From NCBI GenBank assembly GCA_006384855.1, contig VCJN01000154.1:18982-82981 (forward strand): a DNA stretch of 64,000 bases, given 5' to 3'. Origin of the DNA: Tetraselmis striata (lineage: Eukaryota > Chlorophyta > Chlorodendrophyceae > Chlorodendrales > Chlorodendraceae). Both the position numbers and the translations under genes were made by a program. Under the pieces are notes generated by a model. The model did no database searches. It was given only the letters and a program-made list of their open reading frames with translations, and had not been told where the DNA came from. Positions 36,424 through 49,698 of the stretch are shown here, piece by piece. Within the stretch, counting starts at the first letter, position 1. Each line of letters starts with the position of its first letter.

Positions 36424-39400
36424 CTAGGCTCTCACGGCTGCTGAGTGGAGCGTCAGGTCGGGCGCGGTGCTGTCCTTCTTGCTCCGCAGGGTCGGCGCTG
36501 CCTTCGGCTGTGGCAGCTGCCGACTGCTGATGGCGCCCGAGTAGCGCGGCGAGGCGCCCGGCACCGCCTTGGCGCGCATTCTGACGGACTGGCGTTTCGC
36601 CGGGGTGCCCCGCGCAGCGCCGTCGTCCTGATGCTGCCGCATGGACAGAGCGTGCGCCTTGTACCGGGCGGTTTCCTCCGCCGTCATGTGTTGCAAGGCT
36701 GCAGCGCGTGCCGCCATCCTCTGCCGCGCACATACGGCAGATGTCTCAGCTTCCAGATGATGGTTTTAGGGTTTTAACAACCTTACAGCCTTAAACCCCT
36801 AGTACTTCTCTGCCGCGTACAGACGGTTGATGTCTCAGTTTCCGGATGATGGTGGTTTGGGTTGTAACACCCGAACAGCCTCAAAATCATGAAAACCCTA
36901 CCCATCCTCTGCCGCGTCCAGACGGCAGACGATGTCTCAGCTTCCAGATGATGGTTTCAGGGTTTAACAACCTAACACCCTTAAAACCCTGATACCCCTG
37001 GGCACCCTCTGCCGCGTCCAGATGGCAGACGATGTCTCAGCTTCCAGATGATGGTTTCAGGGTATAACAACCTAACACCCTTTAAAACCCGAATAACCCT
37101 GGGCACCCTCTTCCGCACAAACACTAGATGTCTCAGCTTCCGGATTGAGAATTAAGGGTTTAAACATTCTAAGAGACTTTTAACCGTAAAGCCCTAAGAC
37201 CGGACATCGGTCCAAGTGCTGCTGGCAGAGGTGCAAGGGGATGCGACAGCGGGGGTGGAGGCAGAGGTGATTGAGGGTTGATTGTCGTGGGGGGCGGGGG
37301 GCGCGGGAAGGGGGGGGAGGGGGGTCGCTGATTGCTGTGGTAAGGGTGGCGGCGGGCATTGCGATCTTAACGGCGCCCGGTGGAGGTATTGGCAGCACTG
37401 GTGGCGGCAATGTTGGTGAGGGAGCCACTGGAGGTGGAGATGGCAATGGAGTCGCGCGCCAGGCGGAGGAGGGTGGTTGGCAAAGTGGGCACGGGGCGGA
37501 GGCGGTGGAGAGGCTAAAGGAGGAGGTGGGGAAGAGACGGGCGGTGGGAGAGGTCCTACGGTCCGACGCTGCTGATGGATGGTTAGGGAGGGGTAGCGGT
37601 GGAGGTGGTGATGGGGGCGGGGGTATTTGATAGAGGCTGTGTTAGAGGTGGTGACGGCGGCAGAGGTGAATATTGTGGTGGAGGAGGGGCTGTCGGAGGC
37701 AAGGCAGTGCTGGTGGGGGCCTTGGTGATGCAGTGGAGGACGAGTTGGGGGGTAGAGAAGGGGTTGCGGATGCAGTGGTGTTAGGAGGTGCCAGCGGAGG
37801 CAGCCGCGGCGCACCTTTTTTTCTTGCGCCGTCCCATCTGGGCTTGGCTGCTGCGGCTCAGGCGCGGCAAACCCCACCGGTTTCAGCATGCTGGGGCCCC
37901 AGCTCTCCTCGCGCTCCATGTCGCCGCCATCCTCCTTGCCGCCCCGAGGGGCGCCTTCTGCCGGGGCCCGCGAGCCCTTATTCTTCGCCGCTCCCGCCTT
38001 ACCGGCATGCCATGTCTTGGAGCGCCCGAGTGGTGGGTGCTCGGATTCCGCTGGAGCGGACCCCAGGCTTGTGCTGGCGGCGAGCGGGGCGGCCGAGGCG
38101 CCGAGCTCGGGCTTGCGCGAGTCCTCGCCGATCGCGTCCTCTGCGGTGTCGCCCCGCTGTCCCGTGGCCTCCGCCAGCCGCTCCTCCAACCTCCCACATG
38201 CCAGCTTGGCCTGCGCCGCCGCCGCCAGCAACAGGGTGAGCCGAGCCCAGACAAGGTGGAAAGATGTGAAGCGCTGCAGAAGCGAGAGAGGACAGTCCGC
38301 GTGCAGAGGGCGAGAGAGATGGTAGATGAAATGGGAGTGCTGGCATGTTCTGCCTGAGGGGGTCGACGCGGTGATGAGAGCACTGCGAATAAGAGCCCAT
38401 CCAGCCTGTCAGACAGGGCTATAGCGGAACCATGGGGAATGTCCTTACAGGTTGCATGCAATTAGCGCAACAAAGGCTCGTATAATCCGAATCTTTGTAG
38501 GTGCGTTATTGGCACCCGAAACTGTTATTCCCGAAATTATTATTATTACTATTATTAGTGTGAACTAATATTATTCGTTGACCCAATCACTGTTAGTGCC
38601 GTCGGTCAGCGGATGTGGTCATGTGGGCGGGCATGACCATTATAATTCGGGAAATTATTACTCCGAAATGATTATTATGAATTTGCAGTAATATTCCCGG
38701 AATCATCACTATCCGTTGATGGGCAAGAGGGAGCGCAGGGTGCCTCAGGAACGCGGCACTCAGATCACTGCGATCAAGGACCCGCCCTACCTATCAGAGG
38801 TCCAACACAGACGAAGCTGTAGCGGAACCATAGCGAATTTTCTTTCAGATTTCATGCGATAAGCCCAATCTGAGGCTCGTAATAATCGTTGTCCCTTTAG
38901 GGGCGCTGGCCCGAAATAATTATTCCCGAAACTGTTATTATCATTATTCTCCGAATCATTATCATTGGTTAACCAATGACCAATATAACTATCGGCAGGC
39001 GGATGTGGCTGGGCGTCATGGTGAGCAAGAGGGAGCGCAGGGTGCCGACACGGTACTAAGAGCATGGCACTGCGAATAAGAGCCCGTCCGGTCTGCCAGA
39101 GGCCAAAGATAGACATGCCTATAGCGACACCAAAGCAAATTTTCTTATTGGTTTCATACAATTAGCCCGATTTAGTCTTGCAGAATGCTTCGGCAATTTG
39201 CTTGAGGACTATAACAGAGCGTCGCCTACCCATGGCTTTCTGTAACTGGATTGCTGCCTAAACGGCCGTCGTAGAGACGCTGCAAAGGTTTCACTGCCAG
39301 TCCTGTCCCAGGGGCGGAAAAAAAAGCCCAATCCGAGGCTCGTAACAATTTGGGTTCTTATAGGCGCGTTGGCACCGAATAAGTATTCCCGAAATTATTG

Positions 39401-40496
39401 TGAGGAATTATTAGTATTCCCGAAATTAATATTATTCGTTACCCGATCACTTAGTAGTGTCGGTAGGCGGATGTGGGTGGGCCTGATGGGCAAAAGCGAG
39501 TGTGCGGAGTGCCGCGCACCTCGAGGAGCTGGCTGTACAGGTGCTCCCGCGCCTCATCCTGCTCCTCCATCTCCTGCTTCAGCTCATACTCCCGCTCCAG
39601 CACCTCGTCCAGCTGTGCCCGGTAGCTCTCCATCTGCGCGGGCCAGCGCTCCGCAGCGTGAATACTCGAGCCGGGAATCGAGGCGTCCGATGAATGATTG
39701 CGCCGACCGACAGGGTGATGATGCCCCGCGCTCGTAACTCAAGAGGCTGCAACACCTTTCACTCGTCCGACAAGTATCACAAGTCGACGTTGGCAGTTTG
39801 CTTCGGCTACTTGTTCCATCGTCGAAAAGCGACTTTTCGCGACTATGGTCGCGCTATAGTCGCACGGCGGTGCGCGTCGCGACACAACTCGCCAATCTGG
39901 AAAGTACCATTACAGTACAACTCCGCTTGTGTTGCCATGGATTATCATGGTCGCTACTCGTAAATAACACGGGACTGTATGCGGGTCGTCAAGCTGGCGC
40001 GGATTTCTTGCCATTGTAACTACGAGTACCCCGTACGACGGGTAGCAGGAAAAGACTACTCTCGATACTAGTCCCCCGCGGTCCGCGAGATCAAGGTCCT
40101 GCTTGATCTCATGCCCAAAAAGACGCGACTACCAACTCACGAACTAAACTTGAATTCGTATCCACGTACCCGGACCCGTATTGTTCTCGGCAGCCCTGCA
40201 TGCGACCACGACCATTTTCGCGAAAGTAGAGTACGTCCCTGTAAATCGGTGCATAAACACTGATTGAACGGTCGTCTTGGGTCCGCCAGATCAGTGTCCA
40301 CGTTCTTACTGATCGATGGCGGTAGCAGAGCGTGCGGGGGTCATTGGCCACCTGCTCCGTGGCGTCCGTCAGCTCCGCCTTGAGCCTCGCTTCCGTCTCT
40401 TTATGCAGCATCTGCATCTGCGCGTGCATCGCGAGGTCGCGACCCTGTCAGCTGGCGGGGATAGCCCCAAGAGGTGTTGCGATAGAGTAGGGCGCG

Positions 40497-40533
<37 letters not shown>

Positions 40534-43500
40534 CTCGTATGCGCTGTCCTGTACGCCGAGGTCGCCCTTGCTTGCCTGCTCACACACAGCCAGGTGTAAC
40601 AGTCAAGGTGACATTCGTGTCAAAAGCATAACGACAGCAGTTTTTTCCGCCCCCACCAGCGTGATATCGTACATATACAGGAACTCGGTGTCACCTACCT
40701 CAGGTACACATCGTGCACGTACGAGTACGACCACGGTATATAGCCAAATAAATTGTCACATAGGTCACTTGTCACTTGTCCAGCGTCGCGCGCCCCCCCC
40801 AAATTCCGCCCCATCCGCATCCGGAGGAATGCCGGCCACATACAGCGCACCTCGGCCGAGGCGGTGCTCGCCGCCACCGCCGCCGCCGCCTCCACCTCCA
40901 GCTGCCGCGTGCGCGCCTCGGAAGCCTCCCGGACTACACGCAGCTGCCGCAGCGCGTGCTCGCGGCCGCGGCTCGCCTCCTCCAGCTTTGCCTCCATGGC
41001 CCACAGGCTCTTCCTCACCTCGCGCTGCAAGCACCGGGCGGTCCCGCACATGCCATCATTAGCTCGACGAACCACCAGCGCTGCACATGTCATCAACGCA
41101 ATTAGGCGGCTGGTGTGACAATGACGATGAGGACGATCACGACGATGATGGTGGCGGTGATGATGACGACGGTGGGACAGGGCAGCAGCAGGAGGTACCC
41201 TGTCGTGCTCGGCCTCCCTCGCGCTCTCCTCCATCTTTCGCTGCAAGTGCCCCAGAAAAGCAAAGGGGAGGAAAGGGGGGGGGGGGGGAGGTAGAGGTAT
41301 CAGCCCGCCGGTAATGCCATGCCGGACAGCAGGCAGGTGCAGACGAGCAGCATGCGCCATAACGGCGAGTACGGCGTTGCCGGCATCAATGCGCCATCCC
41401 AATGGACGCAATCATACATAAAAAAAATAAAAATGACAGGACAGCGCATACGAGGTGCCCCCCCCCGGGGGGGGGGCACCTCGTATGCGCTGTCCTGTAC
41501 GCCGAGGTCGCCCTTGCTTGCCTGCTCACACACAGCCAGGTGTAACAGTCAAGGTGACATTCGTGTCAAAAGCATAACGACAGCAGTTTTTTCCGCCCCC
41601 ACCAGCGTGATATCGTACATATACAGGAACTCGGTGTCACCTACCTCAGGTACACATCGTGCACGTACGAGTACGACCACGGTATATAGCCAAATAAATT
41701 GTCACATAGGTCACTTGTCACTTGTCCAGCGTCGCGCGCCCCCCCCCAAATTCCGCCCCATCCGCATCCGGAGGAATGCCGGCCACATACAGCGCACCTC
41801 GGCCGAGGCGGTGCTCGCCGCCACCGCCGCCGCCGCCTCCACCTCCAGCTGCCGCGTGCGCGCCTCGGAAGCCTCCCGGACTACACGCAGCTGCCGCAGC
41901 GCGTGCTCGCGGCCGCGGCTCGCCTCCTCCAGCTTTGCCTCCATGGCCCACAGGCTCTTCCTCACCTCGCGCTGCAAGCACCGGGCGGTCCCGCACATGC
42001 CATCATTAGCTCGACGAACCACCAGCGCTGCACATGTCATCAACGCAATTAGGCGGCTGGTGTGACAATGACGATGAGGACGATCACGACGATGATGGTG
42101 GCGGTGATGATGACGACGGTGGGACAGGGCAGCAGCAGGAGGTACCCTGTCGTGCTCGGCCTCCCTCGCGCTCTCCTCCATCTTTCGCTGCAAGTGCCCC
42201 AGAAAAGCAAAGGGGAGGAAAGGGGGGGGGGGGGGAGGTAGAGGTATCAGCCCGCCGGTAATGCCATGCCGGACAGCAGGCAGGTGCAGACGAGCAGCAT
42301 GCGCCATAACGGCGAGTACGGCGTTGCCGGCATCAATGCGCCATCCCAATGGACGCAATCATACATAAAAAAAATAAAAAAAAAAATAACCACAATTGAA
42401 CAATCAAAAACGTCTTAGATGCAGTCGTATATCATACTTCAAGTAGGCGCGGTCATCAATAACAGTAAATAATGACAAACGTAGGCGCAACCATAACTAA
42501 GTATCAATAAATGATAAGCGTATAAGGCGCAATCATAAATAATAACAAATAAATAACAAACGTACGCGCAATCGCAAATACTAATGAATAATAAATCAAT
42601 GTAGGCGTGATCATAAACAATAATACAAAGCTAATTAGTGTATTCTGCGCAATCATGAATAATGATACATAGTTACAAACGTATTAGGCGCAGTCATAAA
42701 TAAGAAAACAATGTAGACGCTGACTGGCCCCTGGCCGCACGTGGCACGACACGCCGGTCCCATTTGATTGGGTTCAAGGGTCCAAACAATTAAGGTTTGG
42801 TTTGCAGCATGTCGAGGTTCACGCACAGTCGCGATGTCTGTGCAGGTGTTGTGATGCCTTTCCAGAAACGTATCGAATTTCCTCTCGTTGCAGGGGCTAA
42901 AAACAGTAACATATGGCCATCCCAAAGCGCGTTTGCGGCGGAAGGCTCGCGGGAAGTCTTGATAGGCGCGCGGCAGGAAGACGAGTGGGAGTCCTTCCGT
43001 GTACACGTGCACGTACGCATGCGCAGGAGTGCACCCACTTTCCCCGTTTCGTTCCGTTGCGCGCCACTGTTTGCCGGACGGCTGCACTCGTGGTGTGTTG
43101 TGTCCGCACGACTACGCGTGGATTGATGCTGAGCCACGTGGTGCGCCAGCAAGGGGGTGGGGGCAGGTGACACGCGCGCCCCACCTGGCTGTTCTGCCAC
43201 GCCTCCAGCGTGCTCTCCAGCCGGGCCGCCGTCTCGGTGAGCTGCTCCCGCAGTTGCGTCGCCGCCGCCTCCGCGGATGCCGCCTTGCGGCGGTCCGCCT
43301 CTCCCTGCGACAGCATTTCGCAGATGGTGTCCGACTTGCGCGCCAGCTCCGCCCGCAGGCTCTGCATGTCCTGTCGGCGAGGGCAGCAGCGGAGGCGAGA
43401 AGGGATGGCGAGGCGCATATCTGTCAGCACATGGCCGGCAGAACGGTCCGCCAGATGTGGCCAACATTGGGACGGACTCGCTCCCATCGGAAAGCTGCCA

Positions 43501-44469
43501 CATGCCGGGGAATCCATCCCATCGCGCAGTAGATACAAGCGCGAACGCGGTAATGCCGGCAAAAAACATAAACGGTCCGCGGGTGCATATTGTTTTGACC
43601 CACATCAAAGAGTTAAAACTATTAAAACAGACAAAGAAGTCAGAATGCATCGCGAATACATAATAACGAATATTCCGACGCCAAGGTGCAAAACAATTCA
43701 CTATTTTAAGCCCTGCGCACCGTATTTAATTCTATCGGCCGGTAATAATAACGCTGCGAATTAGGACCCGCCAGCAAATGTTCTTTTGCTTTGTATGTTC
43801 TTAAGTGAACTTATGGCTTGTGTGAACTCCTGTGAATGTTCTCATTAAATGTGCTACCATGAACTTATGTAATGTTTGCAATCCCAACTCGAGGCTCACA
43901 GAAGGGTTCTTATTGGCGTGACGGCACCTGTAGGTTCCTACTTGACTGCTACTCTACGCTGATTCCCGTATTTATTAGGCTCCCGCACTCAGAGGTAATG
44001 CTGTGCAAATATAAATCGCGGAGCACCGAGAGCGACAACGTAGCCGCAGGGAGATGGCCGCAACACAGGGAAATGAGGGGGCTGGGGGGCGGGAGGGGGT
44101 TCACCATTTTGAGCATGTTGAGGTCGGTGCGCGCGTCCGACTCCGCGTTGCGGGCGCGCGTCAGATCCGACTGCAAGGGGCAAAAAGTCCGGGCAGGGGT
44201 ACCAAGTCTCAATTCATGGTGCCAATCTCCCGCAAGCATGGGGGAGGCGCTGCGCTTGGACGTCGACTGGTCGACTGGACCGCGGGGGACGGCGCCACGC
44301 GCGCGTGCCTGGTGGCTGGCTTGCTGCCGCTCCGCGCGGTCGTTGACCATGTACATTAGGTCCTGCGCCTCCTTCAGTTCCTGCGCCTTGCGCTCCAGCT
44401 GATCCGTCAGCTTCGTCCGCTGCATCTGCCCTGACGTCAGCTCCTTCAGCAGCTGCGGCGTCACCGGCA

Positions 44470-44504
<35 letters not shown>

Positions 44505-47500
44505 AATCAGCGGCACATCGACCAGTGCAGGGCAGCCGCCTCCGCAGAAATCACTATGGGGATCCGGCGGTGTCAATGCGTACTTCCAACACGGCGCGGC
44601 CGAGCGGCGCGCATTGCATGGCGCGCACGTGGCACCGCGCGAGGCCGCTCGGCTCAGGACAGGTCCGCCGCACTACTCACCGCGACGTTTTTGAGGTGGA
44701 ACTTCTCTTTCAGCTTTGCGATCGTGGTGTCCCGCTCCTCGATCTGCGTCGTGTAGTCCGACACGATCGCAGCGATGCGGCTCTCCGTCCCCGCCATCTG
44801 CGTCGACCACGTCAGGATGTCTGTCACCCCCGCCCTTAGTCGCCTCCAGCGTCCGCTTGTCGGCGGAAGGCGAGCCGACAGGAAAGGCAGCAAGTCCCCC
44901 CTACCCTCACCTGCGCCTGCATCTCCTTCGTCGCCTCCTTGTGCTCCTCCCGCAGCTGCTCCCGCAGCGCGCGCTTCTCCTCGATATGCTCCTGTCCCTT
45001 CTCCTGCATGCGCCCAGTCACCAAACAGTGCGATCATCTTTCGCTGCCGAGCAACACCTCTGAGCAGCGCCGACGCGAAAAGTGGCGCCTGTTGCTGGAA
45101 CGATGGGGGGCGTCGGAGTGGCCGATGGCCGCCGTTCTTGGGTTCTGTGGGCTGACAAAGCACTGTGAGGGTAACCACCGCATAACCACCGCAGCGTCCT
45201 GTTGCCCTCAGTGCAGAGTAACTGCCTGTCCCGAGCCTTGGCGGTCAAGCTGGAGTTCGGCTGCCGACTTATTATGTTCGGGTTTTACGAGAACTGCGCA
45301 TAAGAATCTGCCCCCACCTATCATAGGCCAAACATAGACGAAAATATAGCGGACCTAAAGCAAATGTTATTATAGAATGCGCACGCAGCCGCAGTTTGAG
45401 GCTGCATCAATTACGGGTTCTCGTGGGTACCTTGACAGCCAGCCGCAAAGCGAAAGGCAGTGCATGCGCAGCAGCTTTGTTGCAGCACGTACCCACGCCT
45501 CCCCCTTCATGCGGTCGATGCGCTGCTCGGCGTCCTTGTGCTTGTGGCGCCACTGCTCCTTCCAGCGCGTCATATCCTCCAGGTCCTTGCGCAGGGTGTC
45601 GACCACCGCGGCCTTGTCCGCCTCCTGCGTGCGCAGCCGCGCCTCGGTGGCCGACACCCGGAAGTGCGACAGGTTCTCGCTGGTGTGCAGCTTCTTCTCC
45701 AGCTTTGCCAGCTGCTCCTTCAGGTCTGTGGCAACGCCGCGTGAGCTCGCAAATCAGCCAGCCGACAACGCCACGCCATTGTCCACCTGTTATTGTGCCC
45801 CTCTGCGAGGGGGTCTACGGATGTCGACGCACATATAAGAACCCTTCTCATTAGTAGTAGCGCGTAGGTGGCAATACAATCCACGCCGGTTCCCTGTCCA
45901 TGTTCTGCCACCCTTCCATCGCTTATATCTATTTCGATTCTATTTTTGTATTTCTCTACTCTCGTTCTATGCATTATTGCCAAAGTTCCATCGTACTAGG
46001 CTGTTTGGACGCGCTAGTAAGGTCTACGCAATCCTTCATGTCTGCAATGTTGCTTCAGTATATCCTTCATGTCTGCGAAATCCTTAATACCAAAAGAGCG
46101 CGATAATCCTTACCAGTATGTGTAAGCCTTAAATACGCGTGTAGTTATGCCGTACAAGAAGAACCATACACGTAAAACTCGGGTAAGAGTATAATAACGC
46201 GTTATGCTGCCAGTCTGATTCATGTAACCTTATCCTTGTGCATCGGTCTGCGTTCCTGTATCGCCATCTACTTCAACCAATGCACGAATACGTTTCCTGA
46301 ATAGATAGATAGGCAATACAAGCTTGAACAATGTCCTTGGTGCTTTCCAAAATCGATTTGCAATATACGGTAAAGGTGTCTGTCAGTTTTCTTTCAAATT
46401 AATCCAAATTATCAACACCTTTTCTATTCAATTCGTTCTATTTGATTTGATTCGATCTTGTTATGTTTGATTCGATTCGATTCGATTTGATTCTGTTCTG
46501 TTCTGTTCTGTTCGATTCGATTCAATTCAATTCAATTTTGCTCTGTTCAATTCGATTCTATTCGATTCGATTCTATCCTATCCTATTCTATTCTATTCTA
46601 TTCTATTCTATTCTTATTTCAATTTGCTGAACTTCCATCCCAATAGACTGGTTAGCTAAGCCTCCAATTGGGCGCCTGGAGGAACCCTGTAACAACATTC
46701 GCTATAGTTCCGCTATACTTTTGCTTCGCCTATCTTTGGCCTCTGACGGGGAGGGCGGTTCATTATCTGCAGTGTTCGCATAGCCGCGTCGGCACGCGCA
46801 GGTTACAGCATTGCTCCTATACAGTCAGGGTGAGCCACAGGAACATGGAGATCAATCCGGGTGCATGCCAATAAATTTGGATAAGAAGGAGTTCAAATCC
46901 GGACAAAAAATGGGACAATGAATCTGATAAATGATGAGGCATGGCAATAGTCTATATCACGACTCATAGTGAGCCATCACCTGAATGATGCAAGGCGCCG
47001 GCAGCGCTACATCTGTACCATGGTAAACGCGAAGCTTTGCGGGAGTCCTGGTGCGCCCAGGGATGCCCCCCCCCACCCTCCCCCCACCCCCCACCCCCGC
47101 ACCCCGACCCACCTCGGCTCTCAGCGGTGAGCTCCACCACGCGGTCCTCCGCCACAGCCAGCCGCTGCTGCTGCTCCGCCAGCGCCTTGTGCGTCCGCTC
47201 ATGCTGGCCCTTCTCTGCCTGCAGCGACGCCTCCGCGTCCGCGCGCGCCGCCCGCTCAATCTGCACCCGCACAGGAACAATGAAACATGAATAAGACCCC
47301 ATCCTCCATGGCATCCTCTCTGCCTACCGTCTTCCGCAGCGCATGTTTTCCCGGCCGGACATTGGATGGCCGGGGGACGCAGCTCCCGCGCACCTGGCAC
47401 ACCTCCTCCACCTTGCTTAGGCTGGCCATTGCGTCCCTGTTGGAGTCCTGTAGCCTCCGGATGGCCGCCTGGTTCTCCTTCAGCTGAGCCTGCAGCACAG

Positions 47501-49665
47501 AGGCGCGTAGAGGAGGGGGGGGCGGGGGGGAGCATTGCCTCAGATGCAGGACGCCCAGCGGGACACCAAAAACGGCAGACGTAGCATGTCAATGACCGCC
47601 ACGTCAGATGCCCTCCAGTCACCGCCACGCCGTACATGACATGTCACTCGCATTCGTTTGCCCATCCTGACTGCGTCAATATTGGGCAGGGCGGCATCCA
47701 TCATGCCCCCACGACGGGGGATTCCCGGCATCTGCGAAGTGTCCGCCGCAGAGCCGCCGCACCTGCTGCTCCTCCACGTGCGCCTGGTAGTTCTCCAACA
47801 GCCGGACCGACTCCGCCTTGGCGACCCGCTCCCCCTCCCCTGCCTGCCGAGCGAGCCGCAGCGCCTCCTCCACCGCGCCCTTCTCGCGTAGTAACGACTC
47901 TATCCGAGCTTCCTTCTCGCTCTGCTGCGCCTCGACCCCCTGCCACACCACACCCACCACGCAATCATCAGTGGACCCCCCCCCCCTCCCCTCCCCGGAG
48001 GGCCCAACCTCCCTCCCCGCCTCGCCCAACGTACTCGCTGTTTGTGCATCTCCTCAGAGTTTGTGCATCTCCCCAAGTGTTCTCATGGGGAGGATAATAA
48101 TAATATGAGCGTGAGGGGCTAGCCGCTTCCCCAATCGGAATGCGGTGAGGCCCTCCGGCCACCTGTTGCAGTTCTGCAACACGCTCCAGACGAACACCGT
48201 GGTCAAGAACCCGAGCACGCAGGACACGACGCGCATCCTGGAGATATTTCGCGTCAACGTGGAGGTCATTGACCGGCTGTGGGGCATGACCCGTGAAAGG
48301 AAAGATTCCCTCTCTCTCTCCTTCTGCATGAGGCATCTCTAAGCCAAAACGGGCCCGGTGGAAAACTGTCCGCCATAACACTGAGCCCCCTACCTCCCTG
48401 TCTGGTACACACACATGCATTCGACCATAAGTTGCTAGCACAAGCTCAAATCAGTGCGCATGTGGGGTTGTGCGCCGGCCTGACTACACCCCCACATGTG
48501 CAAACTGCACGTACTGCGCGCCTGATGCCCTTCCAGCGACCGCCCCGCCTGCTTGTCCGCATCAGTTTACGGGTAAGGATCGACATGCACACGCCTATGG
48601 AAGAAAAGATGCGCTTAGGTGCCGGAGCGATGAGCCAGGGGTGTTGCTGGGGCGGAGGGGTCACCGTGAGCTGGCGCAGCTGGTGCTGCAGGCCGACCAC
48701 CTTGCCGGGCAGCACCGACATGCCCTCCACTTGCGCGCGCAGCGACTGGATCTCCGCCTGCGCCTGGCGCGCCTCCGCCTGCGACTCTTCCGCCTTCAGA
48801 TCCGCCAGATTCCGTAGCCGCTGAGCGTACGTCTTGGTGTTCATCTGGCGGACACGGTTCCACACAGCCAAGATCGGAAATTGCGGCAGGAATGTGGCAG
48901 GACACAATAGTTTTTAACAGTTTTACCATGCAATGTACTGCGACCACAGGTGGCCGGAGGCACAGGGAGTTGATGGCAGGGAGGAGATGACCTCGTTATG
49001 CAGCTCTTGTCGCACCAGCTGCATCGCGTTCTGCATCACCCCGTTCTGCCCTTCCATCGCCGCAATGACCTGCCGCCAGAGGGTCAAGGAATGTAATGGA
49101 GGCGCCATCACGGGGTCATTGCCCTCCCCCCCCCCCCCCCCCCGGACCCTCCCCCCTCCTTGACGCCCCTGCCTCCGGCGTTGGGAAGTAGCCAGGCGTA
49201 CCACGTGCGCATGCGCGAGCTGCTCCTGGAGCTCGGCCTGCTGTTGCAGCATCCGCTGCGTTGCCGAGCCCAGCTGGCTGCTGTACCCCGCCTGGAAGTG
49301 CTCCTCCGCCATGCCCAGCAGCGACTGCGCGGCCGGCATGCCTGGGCTTCAGAGGCACGCAGCTCATTTTGGCGATGCGAAGGAGCGCTGGGCATACCGG
49401 CAGGTAGGGTGGCAACGTTGTTGATGGTACGAGAGAGAGGTGAAAGGTGAATGGCCGGGTGCGGGGTGTGTGTGTGTGGGGGGGGGGGGGGGGGGGGGGC
49501 ATCAGCACCTGCCACACCATTGCAATCAGCTCATGTGAATTGCCCTCAGGCTGCCCGGACAGTATGTCACGCACCAAGCCGTTGAAGCCCACAACGTACG
49601 CCTCGAGCAGCTTGTAGACGCGCGACACAGTCTGTCGCAATGCAGAGCGCGAAAAACGACAGGAT

Positions 49666-49698
<33 letters not shown>

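Noticed and set aside
37194..38231. 345-codon minus-strand frame as a single exon
   Set aside because: Only 38210-37815 is exon-like; the rest is His/Pro-rich read-through of a pyrimidine-rich intron after a good donor site at 37814.
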